Shown here: positions 23,114 through 35,100 of the stretch, piece by piece
How positions within the stretch are numbered: position 1 is the stretch's first letter
Layout of the letters: each line of letters starts with the position of its first letter
Source of the DNA: Symsagittifera roscoffensis
Taxonomy: Eukaryota > Xenacoelomorpha > Acoela > Convolutidae
NCBI RefSeq assembly: GCF_963678635.1
Contig: NC_087063.1
Coordinates: 70,761,617-70,825,616, forward strand
DNA: 64,000 bases
Direction of reading: 5' to 3'
Notes under the pieces: model-generated
Told to the model about the DNA's origin: nothing
The model's input: only the letters and a program-made list of their open reading frames with translations
Database searches by the model: none
Made by a program: the position numbers and the translations under genes

Positions 23114-24400
23114 GCTTAGTTTTGAAAATTTTAAAATGTAGTCCATAAATTAGCTTTTTTATCCTGCATTATTGCATTATGTTTCAAAGAGTTTTGAAAA
23201 GTGGAAAATGGTTGCTTTGTTTTAAGCTTCAATTTGCCATCCATTATTTTGTACAAGCTTTTTGAAAATTAGCTTCAAAAATTTACATTTTACTAGCTAA
23301 TGAAAAGAACTTGCTTGGGTCGGAAAAATGAAATCAAAGACATTTTATCCTTTTTTCCCGCAAACCAACAAATTTTGATGCTTTTAATCAAGTAGTCTAA
23401 CTGAAAAAAAGTTTAGTTATTTTCTGAAGAGCACTTTACCCTCATAAATTTGTTTTTTGCATAAAATTTGTGCTCTGTATTCTTTTTGTTACTATGCACA
23501 TGTAAGTAAGAGATCAGTTGAAAAATTGATGTAGCGAACTCATTAAATGACTGCAATTATACCCTACGAGGTTTTTCAAAAATCGTTTACAGATACGCAT
23601 ACTCGCACATACGCAAACTAGTCCGCCATAAAAAATTAAAAAACAGACTTATTTTCATCAAAAATTAAAGCCAAAGTAATCATTTTAAGTGGATTCGAAA
23701 TCAATCTAATTACATGACTTAGACTTTTTTGTTAGCTGTTTGTTTTTGAAGCATTTAGATGCAAATTGAATTGATTTGAGTCCATTTTTATCATTTTAAT
23801 GTAATACTTTTATACAGATTATGTAAAGATATTTTTGACTTTTTCAATTTTCCATTGATATGAGTAATATGGAAAAAATTAAAAACTGCGTTTTCAGTTT
23901 TGTGCTGGTGTTCAATCCGAAAAGAAAATATCATAATAACATAACTAAGTGCAAGTTTCTGAAAAAGAAATTAAATGCAATCTGAAGCTCCCAGTTGAGT
24001 TGTTCAATTTTTTGTTCATTTGTTTTAAAAATCTGCGCTAACAATGTTGATTATAAAAAAAATATATATTTAAAAATTTTTGGCGTTTATTTTTTTTACT
24101 GAGAATCCTTAGTTTGAAAAATCTAAAGGGATTTCCTAGATTTTTTAATTTTTGGCAAGCTGTTTTTTTTCGAATTACTGCAAATCACAGTAACACAGTT
24201 GTTTTTAAACAACTTTTGGATTATAAGTAAAAATTACACTTGAAAAATGTATACGGCTGCAAAATTGATTTTTTAACACCAAAAAAGTTATTTTCGGGAA
24301 AAAGGGTGGACCTAACTAAATAACTTACAAAATCCATTCAAATTGACTAAAATAAATTTTGAGACATTAAACATGATCTTATAACTTCCGACGCTTCCAT

Positions 24401-24476
24401 GACATTCTACCCTATTCCAATCTACCCTGTGCTAATCTACCCTATAGCAATCTACCCTATGGCAGTGTACCCTATA
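24401..24476 (+). repeat. left TIR of the MULE
   Basis: Begins GACATTCTACCCTATTCC and repeats the unit (A)ATCTACCCTAT about every 16 bp. It matches the reverse complement of 26117-26192. Confidence 0.85.
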
Positions 24477-24713
24477 ATTAACGCAATTGAAACTTACCCC
24501 ATCCTCTTCAAGAATCCGAAACAGTAAGTTTCCGAACAAATCACTGAACCATTAATTGTGATCAAAGAATAATTGACGCATGTGAACAAAATATCAAGGC
24601 AACGTAAAACTGGAAATGAGTTCAAAGCATGAACGAACAGAAGTTTTAATCCAATTTTGCTATACGAATGCGTTGCGGCTATTTCTTAAACAAACAAAAG
24701 TCTTATCACATCA

Positions 24714-24780
24714 AGTCGACATAGCTTAGCGGATAATGCATCTGTTTTAAAATCAAAAGTTCGAAAGATCAAATCACCAA
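24714..24780 (+). repeat. tRNA-like sequence inside the MULE
   Basis: TAGCTTAGCGG matches the RNA polymerase III A-box consensus exactly, and about 38 bp later AGTTCGAAAGATC resembles a B box. Stem pairing is poor, so a SINE head or tRNA pseudogene is more likely than a working tRNA. Confidence 0.35.
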
Positions 24781-25131
24781 GAAGTCAAATTTTGAATGAA
24801 ATTCGAATATTACTGAGGATTTGACTAGTTGATCACAAAAGGAAGAGTAGACCACCCAGTACCAGGCCAAGGCGGTATTGGGGGCGGGGTGAGGGAGAAG
24901 ATAAAATTTTTTTGATATTGGCGTCTATTACCTCCCAAAATATCAGCCCTCTACAGCCACGAGAACCTCATAAAGTGTTTTTTTAGAAAAGAAATTCAAA
25001 TTTTGAAAAATTCATAAAGTTTGACAAAAGAAACAGAGTTAGGAATGACTTAATTGCGCGAGAGAAAAGAAGTATGTTAAAATAGAACCATTGTTAAAAT
25101 TGTTGCAAATGTTTTTCTCTTTCTCATTCAA

Positions 25132-25795
25132 TTATGAATTGCGACTGGGGTTGCTGTTTCCACCCATTGCTTTCAATATATTGAACTTTCGATTGGCAGC
25201 ATCCAATTTGATTTGATCCAGAAAGGTGTGAACGGATGGGTGGTTTCCTTTAAAGAAAATAGCAACGCCCAGATGCCAGCCTTCTATAGCATTTGTTGTC
25301 CTTATTAACCCAGCAGATGCTTCTTCGGAATAATTCCAATGGTTTACTGGAAAGAGAGGGTCGCGAGAATTCCTTCTGATGGTTTCACCTTTGATGTAGG
25401 TGCGCTGGAAGTATGAGGCTGCCTCATCAAGTTTTTCAGTGATGTTGTCGTCGAGATCAAATTTGTCAGACACTTTTTCGATTTCCTCAATAACCAAGTC
25501 AAAAGCAGCATTGACCATTTCAACTGGTACAAAACTAGAGCTGGAATTAAGCGCAACGACAAATTGAGATCGTGATTAGTTTCGTCCAGTCGCTTTAGGC
25601 CCACTTCGTTTATTTTCCGGTTGAACGCTTGACATAAATGAAAATAGCAGCCTTTCAGCAACGCTCCGGTATGATGACTAGCAAAAGCGTTTAGTGTTGA
25701 ACACTTGAACACTTCCAGTGAAAGTTTCCATTCGTTGTTTCCTGTTTTTTTTGTAAACTCGTGGCCACCAATTAGTAGCGTTCTCCGATTCTGTT
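25132..25795 (-). pseudogene. MULE transposase fragment, frameshifted
   Basis: The upstream frame (25712-25344) carries LLKGCYFHLCQAFNRKINEVGLKR, followed in the downstream frame by SSFVPVEMVNAAFDLV and then LFPVNHWNYSEEASAG and LIRTTNAIEGWHLGV. The GC.FHL.Q phrase and the R-T-T-N-x-x-E-x-W-H block are hallmarks of the C-terminal part of MULE transposases, including those fused to FLYWCH fingers. A frameshift near 25560 separates them. The catalytic Asp-containing N-terminal half is not seen before the right TIR, so most of the transposase has been deleted. It would act as a nuclear DDE transposase if intact. Confidence 0.85.
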
Positions 25796-26116
25796 GAGAT
25801 AGACCTTCAAGAAATTTGACTCATTTTGGTAAATGTTTTTCCAAGGAAAGTTGATATAATGATGTAGTTTTGGTTTCATTTTTGTACGTGATTTTGATTT
25901 TTGGGTATTAAAACCTGTTAATTGAGACAAATTTCAGATTTTGAGGCTTAAATTGCAATTTAGTCTTTAGAACAATATCCTTAAGTGGAAAACTCAAATT
26001 GAGTCCAAAATTTTAGACTCAAATGAATTAACACGTGCTGTTATCTTTCCGATTCCAATTAGGACTGTGAAAGATTACATTATTTATGCGCTAAATCGAC
26101 ACAGGTTAAACTGGTA

Positions 26117-26192
26117 TATAGGGCAGATTAGTATAGGGTAGATTAGTATAGGGTAGAATGGTATAGGGTAATTTGGAATAGGGTAGATTGTC
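26117..26192 (-). repeat. right TIR of the MULE
   Basis: TATAGGGCAG, then repeated ATAGGGTAGATT units, ending GGGTAGATTGTC. It is the inverted partner of 24401-24476. Confidence 0.85.
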
Positions 26193-26908
26193 CTGCCACC
26201 CTTCTGACTATAACCATTCAAAGCAATTGAAAATCCATTTCAGTTCGCAATTTGGTTAGTCTTAATTGATTTGGATTGATTTAACTACGATTTAAAATTG
26301 ATTCAAATCGAGCATAATCCTAATTTTTTAGTGCGGTTTTTTTTGTTTTTGTCCAAATTTGTGTCTAAACTTGAGCCAACTTGAGGAACACATGGCTTGG
26401 AACAGACTAGTTTGAAACGGCGTTTTTCAAAAAAAGTTGTATATATTTATGCTTGCAGATTTGATATAGCATTCAGTTTTCGGCGAGATTGACTGAATAT
26501 AGATATTTGGGCTAGCTTTATTTTGATCAAATTTGATTTATCAAACAACTTGATTGTGTTCTGATATGATTGTGTTGTGATATGATCTTAAAGATGCTGA
26601 TGCTTTGATTACAAAAATACACAGTTATTTTACTTGTGATCATTTTTTAACTTGGGGATATTTGAAACTTTTCTGATTTTCAATTTGAGATAACCTTTGC
26701 GCGCATATATTTCCTGTTAATTTTACAAGATGTTATAATAATTTAGCTTATAAATCGGACCAAGTCAACATCCATCCTCCACTCATAGCAGTTTAGGGGG
26801 AGGATGATAAGTTGGTTCTTCTGAGTTGGATTTTTCAGCCAATAAGAATCGATCATTTTACATTCAGCGCTTCACAGAGGTGGGGGTGGGGGTATGGTTT
26901 GGGTAACG
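26193..26908. other. anonymous AT-rich stretch
   Basis: No ORF of note and no repeat recognised. Confidence 0.5.
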
Positions 26909-27418
26909 TTAACTTGATTCTATATTTTTTTTCGAATTGAGCCGAAAAATGAATAGGGCGAAGTACTTGAAGGCGAAATAAGTCCTTAATTTTTTTGAAA
27001 TTTTGAAAAAATAAAAGAAACTGCAGGTCTTTTTTTGAAAACTTGTCGAAAATTTGTTCAGCAAATATATATCGTTTAACGCACGTTTAAGTGCAGACCA
27101 ACAGTCTTGTTGGTTTTTTTGACATACGAACAAGTTATTTCCTCGAGCTGTTTCTGGAGATCTTTTTAACACTCGAATGCATTGAAAACAAAACACCTTA
27201 TTTCGATCATAGCAAACTGGCTTAAGATTATTGAGCAACTCATGTGTTGTGGGATCAGACAAATAAAAAACAGACGATAGTTTTATAGTTTTCATTGAAA
27301 TAGTCAAGTCTCCAAAACACCCAGCAAATACGAGGAGTAAATTGACAAAAAAAAACACTATTTTTACCAATACTGACCAAATATCCAAAACTGACAAAAT
27401 GTGCGCAGAAACTTTCAA
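26909..27418 (-). CDS. hypothetical protein, 169 codons, possibly secreted
   Basis: An uninterrupted minus-strand frame of 169 codons outside any recognised transposon. At roughly 65% AT a frame this long is unlikely by chance in a window of this size, but not impossible. The N-terminus (first ~35 residues) is strongly hydrophobic and could be a signal peptide or anchor. The middle has CYDRNKVFCFQC and a later NLFVCQKNQQDCW, a cysteine pattern seen in small extracellular domains. The last ~50 residues are Phe/Lys-rich and look like translated AT-rich DNA, so a real exon may end near residue 115. I recognise no family, and no promoter or poly-A signal supports it. Confidence 0.35.
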   Translation of the reverse strand: MKVSAHILSVLDIWSVLVKIVFFFVNLLLVFAGCFGDLTISMKTIKLSSVFYLSDPTTHELLNNLKPVCYDRNKVFCFQCIRVLKRSPETARGNNLFVCQKNQQDCWSALKRALNDIYLLNKFSTSFQKKTCSFFYFFKISKKLRTYFAFKYFALFIFRLNSKKNIESS

Positions 27419-28346
27419 CTGATACTTTTGAGTCTGGCGTTTAAAAATCTCTTTCGGGTCGTTTCGTAAGTTTCTATCTCCGTTTTCTTTTCAGCTGATT
27501 ATCTTCTTGCCAGCCAGATGACAATTAAAAAAAACAAAGCTGATGGTTTTTATAAACAAGAGCAAAGGGTTTGATTGATGTTTATATCATAAGCTTTTTA
27601 TTGCACATATTCTTTTGTTTCTGCGCTACAAAATATATTTATTTTGTGAAACTAGAATAGATTTTGAACGAATGAGGAAAAATTGTCCCAAATTTACTGG
27701 TAAGGCTATCTTAAACGCAACCTTCTACTCGGCTCTGTGTTTTCTGAAATACACTTGCCACAAAATTTTATCTAATTAGCAATTTTTTGCATAGTTTGGG
27801 GGTTAGCTGCGTCATTGAGTAAAAGAGGTTGCTTTTTGATCAACTATTTGTCTTACTTCCTAGTTTTTTTTGCCTTCTTTGTTTTGATAATATTTTCTTT
27901 TGGCGCCATTAAAACTAAAAATTGAACTATATGGTAAAAAGGAAAAAGTGACTTGAGTAAAATTAATTGCATTGCAATGCATCCACGTAGGCTGTGTGGC
28001 ATCTACTTGGCGGAATTTTTCATCTAGCTTAATTTGAGCGTGAAAAACTGCAATTTGTTTGATTGTAATTCTCTTTCGTTTTTGATGAAATACCTCAGGT
28101 GTAAAAGAAAAATAGCCGGGAAATTTTACCACTTTTTCCCAATTCAGACGAACAAGTGTTCAATTAAAACTTGTTTCATTTACTTGACGACGTTAATTTC
28201 CCTGCACTTTATTCGAAGAGGCGGCGCAAACTTGACAATTATTCGACTTTCAACTATAAACTTAACTTCAACCAACCTTTGCAAGTCATGCATTTAAGAA
28301 CTAAGAACTAAATTTCAGATTGTATAAATGAAATAAAACATTTCAG
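27419..28346. other. anonymous stretch upstream of the host gene's first visible exon
   Basis: No supported exon. If exon 28347 is the first coding exon, a promoter or a spliced-leader acceptor could lie here. No TATA box or clear core promoter can be singled out in this AT-rich background. Confidence 0.4.
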
Positions 28347-28414
28347 ACAGAAAAAAGCGACGTCGGTTTGAAGAAGATGGCAGCAGAAACAGACATATCC
28401 GAATACCAACTCAG
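28347..28414 (+). CDS. exon 1 (or first visible exon) of the host gene
   Basis: Acceptor ACATTTCAG|ACAG and donor CTCAG|GTTAGC. The frame used here starts with ACA and contains ATG at 28377 in a strong context (AAGAAGATGG), giving MAAETDISEYQL then a split codon. An alternative frame, offset by one base, is also open (RKKRRRFEEDG..) but would need a phase-0 partner, and exon 2 read in that frame hits a stop after 13 codons. If the acceptor is used for trans-splicing, 28347-28376 would be the 5' UTR. Confidence 0.5.
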
Positions 28415-29085
28415 GTTAGCCACTTTATTTGTATTTTTAGCTCCCATTATTCGCAAAGATGTGTGAATGAATTACAATCCAGAGTGGATTTAACCCCAAT
28501 TTAAGATGGGGTTAAATCCGAATGGACGTTTTGAACGAATTGACGTTTTTGGCGAAAAGGAATCTTATGATAAAATCAAAACAATTTTAGGGCCACTTTT
28601 GACAGAAATTGTAGGAATTTTCAGACCGGAAAACAATCTACGGGAGAGCTGAAGTATTCGAAAAAACCAGAAACAGTCAAGTGGTCTGATTTTTTCCTAG
28701 TTTAAGAACAGGTTTTTTGCCATTTTAAAACATAAGTAGTAAGATTTTTTTTTCTATCTCAGTCTGGAAAAATAGTTAATTAAGATTTTTTCCTTATTTT
28801 TAGAGAACTAAGTTTTCTTGTAACGCTAAGGGTGTTGTTCTACCAAAATTTCTTGAACGGAAATCCTTGGATACTTGGAATCAGTAGCACTTATCATAGT
28901 GGTAAGGAGATCAACTTGAGATCTTTAGGTTGTGTATTTGATCACCTGTCGTGAAAATGATAGTTTGTTAAGTTCAGCTCCCGTTTGTTCACTAGCTTCA
29001 ACAAAGTCTGAAAAATTTCGTCGGCATTTCATTATTGGTTCCATGTTCTAGCAAAACTAAGCGGTCTTCAGCAGAAAAAATAAGA

Positions 29086-29130
<45 letters not shown>

Positions 29131-32100
29131 ATTGTATCAAAAAAGAGGCGCCTCTAATGTTCAGATCACATGGGGAGGAATTTTGTTTTCGGATGTGTTT
29201 TAGTTTTCTTTTTTTTTGTTTTCCACATCCTAATATAACATCGTAAAGTCCTTGTGATCAACTGTGATTAAATGTCCAAGAAAAGTCTCAGTCTCGAGAA
29301 AAACCGGTCCCGATATTTTTTTTGGTCTAATTGGGCGAATAAAGTGAGCGCGCAAGCTTATTTTGTTTTTCAACCAAAATTCAGATGCCACAAATAGACA
29401 TCGGAATGGGTCGAGTGATATATAATATTAAAGCCCTTTCAGTCGTGATTCGAGTGACATTCAATTTTCAAAACAGGCAATTTCTGGCCTACGGCGGTGC
29501 AGAAATTTTTGGTGAAATAGGCCATCTACAGTTTTTTGGAAGATGAAAGTCTTCAATCAAAATTTTTTTGATTTTCTTCTGAAAATGCCCCCGCCTCCTA
29601 CTCTTAAGAAAATCCCGTGTGATCATGCGTCTTAAATATGTAGCCACTATTATAGGGTACGCAGATGAGAAAAGGCTGTCGAGGTTTTTATTGCTGTTTC
29701 ATCGCTGAAAATAAGCCAAATTAGCGGTAATTTATCGATTAAATTTGCTATTGTGGCAATGAGCATCGATAATTCATCGCTGTTTTTTTTAACTTTTTTA
29801 TCGCTAATTTTCAATGTGAGCTCAACCCGGGTCCCAGTTAATTTGAATCAGTCAATTCTTATTAGAAAGAGTTGCTGAAATCTAATCAACTATTTGACAG
29901 ATCTTATTAACTGAAGTCCACCCCAACTCATATGCTATTTTTTACTATATCCTTTCTTCTCCTGATTGTATTTTTTTGGCATACCCTCGTCTGTGTTGTT
30001 ATGTATAGGTACTGTTCTCCAAATTACTCTTCGTCCGAGGACGACAGTGATTGTGACTTGGAACATTTTGTTCAACTTCCGAACTCAGCTCTCGGAATGT
30101 CCAAAAGAGATGACTCATCTGAAAACAAATTCACAACTGCTGTTCGCCAATCAGAAGACGCGAAAAACAGAAACGAAAGTGCTTCGCATGATTGGAACGA
30201 TTTCCAGAGCTGTGAGATAACGACGACGACATTAATCGACCTATCAGATTGCAGGTCAGTCCGTTCAGCTGAACTTTGAATGAAACAGGCACCTGCAAAA
30301 AACAAAGTATTTACCCCAAAATGAATTCTACGCCTAAATGTGAATTCACTTCGCTTCTTTAGTTTTTCTTTAGCGTTTCCATCTGTGATTTTTACTAGTG
30401 AAACTTCATTTTAAAGCTCGATGTGTTTTAAAATTTAGCATGTATGGTAATTGCCTGCCCCAAGCACATTTGATCTACATCAACAACCTTGTAAAATCGA
30501 TAGTTCATACAGAAAAACTTTTTTTTTGTAAGTGTGTGTTTTTAAACAATAAAAAATTCATTTCATTATATCTACTGACTTTGAATACAGATGCAGAATT
30601 TATGCTTTTCAAGTTCCTTGTATATTGTCAGTTTATCCATAAACACAGAATCTGGTCGCTGAAACTGAATCATTCAACGTCGATTGCTATAGAGTCATCA
30701 TAACCCATAATTATGGTGGCTAGTCGCGACTAATTTTTCAGAACAGTTCTGCATTTTTTGTATGGGAACTAATTTTAGTCTAGGTGCAAGCATGATCAGG
30801 TGCATGAATTGTACACAAATGTCTAACTATTGATTGGGAATGTAAGGATATCAATACAATGGCTCCCAGAGACAAGCTCATTTTTTTTCATTTAAAAAAA
30901 CGTTGGGCACTGAAAAACTTTCGTTTTTCCAATTTTGTCTCAGAAACTTTGCTCGGGTCGAAGCGCTCACTTCATGTTTCGACTTTCAAAGTCGAGCGCA
31001 TCTCAGTGCTCGACCGAAACGGAATAGTCGAGACAGGGTTTGGCTCGTGCACTAATTCGAAACATATCTGAAACACAGCCGAGTACAGCTGAAACACAGC
31101 CTCAAGCACGATAAAAAGATACTTCGAGCACTGTCAAAACATACCTTGAGCTTGGTCGAAACTTCAATTGAGCAGATTGATATGTACCTTTTTCTCGCAT
31201 TTTTTGCTGGCAAAACTGTATGACAAAAGCACCCCGAAACCGCAAAACAATCCAGTATGTATATATTTTGAATTTGTAACTTGTTAGATCATTATTTTTT
31301 CTGATCTTTTACAGGATCGATTGAGAAGGCCTACATATGGCCGCGAATCATAAAAAAACGACAAACTTGGCCTAGACGGTCTAAACATTTTGGTCGGAAA
31401 GACGAAACAAATGAACATTAACGAGACAGTCGATAGACGTATACGTTTCTTAATAGCTTGAATCAAATTGCGACAAATTTATTTTTTTAACACTGAAGTT
31501 CCCGAGCGATGAAACTTTCAAAGTATTCAAGTTGTTCCATATTGTGAAACAATTTGCAAAAAAAATCAGGTCAAAACTTGTATCCTGACTCGATCAACTA
31601 GCTATAAATTTAAACAGTAAGGAGTTTAACACTGAAGTTCCCGAGCGATGAAACTTTCAAAGTTTTCAAGTTGTTCCATATTGTGAAACAATTTGCAAAA
31701 AAAATCAGGTCAAAACTTGTATCCTGACTCGATCAACTAGCTATAAATTTAAACAGTCGTGAAGCAAAACATTGTTTTTTTTAAACAACAATGAAGAAGT
31801 TTTTAATTATGTTTATTTCGTTTTAGAAATGAAATTTTTGACAAAAAAATAGGCAAAACTTGGCAGTAATATCCAGCCTGGAAAATGATTCGAGTTGATT
31901 TTGTCTGAAGCATCGAGTTGTTCGAAAAAATTTAAGTTATTCTTTTTCAAAGTTGCGTTTATTAAAAATGAAACAATGAGTTTAAATACACATGTTTCAA
32001 TAGTGCATTCTGATTTTCCGGTAGATTAAAAAAATTGCTGTTTATAAAACTATTTTTCTGTTCATTCGAGTTTGCCGTTCACCACAATTAACCTCAATTG

Positions 32101-35100
32101 TCTTGAAACATTATTGGGATTCGATCATTCTCAAATTAAATTTCAGCCCGTGAACTAGCTGTCATTTGCATCTGCTTTCAGTTTTTTTGGATGTTTGCGC
32201 TTAAATTAATGACGTCATTATAGCGCGAAAGTGAAAAAGCTGAAATTAGATTTTCTTAGACAAAAGGCCTTGAAACTACTGGTTTGTTTGAAACTAATGC
32301 TTCAATAATCGATTAGAATCAAATACTTAAGCTCATTTTTATTTGCCCTATCGTACGTCAAATTTCAGCTGCGCTGAGTTAAAAGTTAGCTACAAAAATC
32401 TTCAGTTCAGTTTAACTAACTGATAACCCTCCTAATACTCAGCAAAACTTTCATAAACCAAAAAATCATAGAAAAAATTCGAAATTTTCAAAGCTATTTT
32501 GTACAGTAAATCGCATCACACGACCTCATTGTTTTTAACATCAAGAAATTCAAACAATAAAAAAAATTGAATAGTTTTTCATAAACGATTGGCAAAGAAA
32601 TATCTTTATTAATGGAAATATCTATTCAAGCAGTGAAGCTTCCGACTTTTGGTTGAAGTTTTTATTTAGCGTAAATATGATAGAAAAAATAAAAGCTTCA
32701 AAACAAGCAATAAAGGATATCGTTTTTAAACGTTTTGAAATAGATCGTTAGAGTGAATCGGTTCACAAAAAATAGGAGTTTTTCTTTGCAAGCTAGTGAA
32801 TAAATGATACATCGAAACGTTTTATAGTAATTTCATTAATTGAATTGGTTCGCAGAATATTTCAAAATTTTTTAATAAGCCATCCAAGCGCTTAAATTTT
32901 GAGAAATAAGTTTTTGTCGCTTGTTTTTTTGGCAAAACTTTATAACAGATGAAAACTGCAAAATAAACCAGTATATACATAAATACATATATATATTTAA
33001 AGTGTAACAAGCTAAGCCAGTATAACTTCTGGTCCTTTACAGGACCCCATTGAAAAAGCCTGCATGTGGTCGCAAAATTGAGAAAAACGATGAATTTGGC
33101 CCACGGTCTAAATACACCAAATTTTGGTCGGAAATTCGAAACAAATAAAAATAACGAGAGAATCAAAAATATTTTTTAATAGCTTGAACAATTTGCAAAT
33201 TTTGTTTTGAAAGCAAGCTCTCAAGCGACGAAATTTTTGAAATATTTCAAGCGTGCTATCGAGCAGCTTGCTGAAAACTACATAGCTCTGAAGCATAACA
33301 TTGCGTTTTCGAAACAACAAAGAGAATAATTTTAATATTAATTTTTTCGTTTCAGAAATGAAATTATTGACAAAAATAAGACAAAAATTTGGCAATTATA
33401 TCCAGCATTGAAGTTGATTCAAGTTGATCCTGACTGAAACATTGAATAAGTTTAAGATAAATCTTTAAAAAATCCATATTTAGAATAAGTTTGTAAAATG
33501 TAGCTGAGAGTAACTTTTAATAGTTGCGGTTGTGAAAACTAAAGCAATGAATTTAAATGCACACTGTATCTATCGTGCATTCTGATTTTCCTTTAAAATA
33601 TGTTTAAAAATTGCCGGTATTCAAACCAACTATCCGATTATTCGAGAGAGCTTTTTACCAAAATTTTTTTCAATACTGTGACATATTTAGATTCGATCAT
33701 TTTCAAAAAAAATTTGCCCGTGAACTAGCTGTCATTCGCATCAGCTTCCAGCTTTTTTGTGGATAATGCGTCCAAAATTGATTAAAACCAAATATTTAAG
33801 CGTAATTCAGTTTGCCGTAATTTAAACCAATTGTCAGCTGAATTGAATTAACCGTTACCTATGATAAACTTCTTTTCAATAAATAACTGTTTACCGTCCC
33901 AAAATTTAGCAATATTTTAAAAGCCAGCCAATCAAAAGATAAAACTTCGAAAATTTCAAATTTTTATTATACCGTAAACCGCATCAAAAAGTGTCAACTT
34001 TTTTTAAAAGCAGGACATTCATAGAGAGATTATGTTCAGAAGTATTGAACTTGATAGATAGAAGGAACCGGTTCATGAAACTTCTGAGTTTTTTTGGCAA
34101 TTGTCATAAAATGAGATATTGAATTAGTTTACAGCAATTCAAATGCGTGAATTGATTTGCAAAAAAGTTCAAAATTTTTTTAGCAAGCTCTTTTAAAGTT
34201 AAAGATCTTATTAGCAAGCGATGAAACTTCGAAATTTCATAGGAGTCAACTCAGAAAAACTTGAAGTTGAAATCTTAGCTTGAATCTTGAAGCATGAGCG
34301 AAAACACATCGAAATGCTTAAAGTTGTGTAAAGAGCTTGAGTCATTTGGCAATAAGCATAAGTTAATTCAGGAAGTCGATTAAATGATGAACTTATGAAA
34401 GAGTTCAAGGTGCCTCATAGCGTAAATCAGTTTGAAAAAACTTAAAAACAAGCGGCTGACATCAAAATTTTGTTCAAACTCAAGCCTTTATAATAACTTG
34501 AATTTATGTGGAAAATTTTGATTAAGAGAAAGTAAGAGAAATAAAACTTTGAAAGTTTTCAGGTTATTTTCAAAGATTGAATCAATTCGAGGCAAACTTA
34601 ATTCTTTAAAGCAGTAGAAAACAACACATAATTGTTTTTAAAATTGTTCTTTCAAACGTGTTCTCATAAACAAGTGATACAAATACTTCAGCTTTTTCAA
34701 TGATGCGCAAAAGTTGCAAAACTTTTTGCTCAGGAAATTGAGCAATAAATTTTTAAAAAAACCTGAAAGTTCGTTCAGAACCAACCGGTCCGCAAAAAGT
34801 TGAGCGTTTTGCAAGATATCGATGAAAAAGTTAGAACAATTTTTGGTTGTTTCATAGCTCAATAAAAAGAAGTTTTTTTTCAGTCAATCTCAAATATGTA
34901 TTGCACTTTTCAACGTTAGTATACTTTTAAAAAGAGACATCAAGAGAAGACAGAAAACGGGGAAATTTCAGGAATTTTTGCATATTTACATTATCAGGAA
35001 ACGTAAAACAAATTACATTTTGTTTCTGAACCGATGAAACCGCTAAAAGTTTTGGTGTGCTAATGATGGAAATTTTCCTTGCTAAAACAGGCAAGGCTTA

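Larger units (their letters stand above)
21738..24400. other. anonymous AT-rich stretch
   Basis: No convincing gene. It holds a tRNA-like SINE head at about 22448-22515 and a worn HINE-A 3' end at about 23063-23113. ORFs at 22068-22629 overlap one another on both strands and reflect a locally stop-poor, more GC-rich SINE-like segment. Confidence 0.5.
24401..26192 (-). mobile_element. Mutator-like (MULE) DNA transposon with 76-bp TIRs
   Basis: The element is bounded by inverted repeats of about 76 bp (24401-24476 and 26117-26192), roughly 80% alike. Each is made of four to five short subrepeats containing CTACCCTAT. Between them on the minus strand is a broken MULE transposase. The total of about 1.8 kb is short for an autonomous MULE, so an internal deletion is likely. 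The outer boundaries are approximate, because weak similarity extends a few bases past 24401 and 26192, and a 9-10-bp target duplication could not be confirmed. Confidence 0.8.

Noticed and set aside
24714-24780. Functional tRNA gene
   Set aside because: The A box is good, but the acceptor and T stems do not pair.
28347-28414. Alternative frame of exon 1 starting RKKRRRFEEDG
   Set aside because: It is open but ends in phase 0, and exon 2 read in that phase stops after 13 codons. The phase-2 frame joins cleanly to exon 2.
32822-33395. Two minus-strand ORFs of 95-114 codons
   Set aside because: They lie in the diverged 1.7-kb duplication and the frame is not kept in the other unit.
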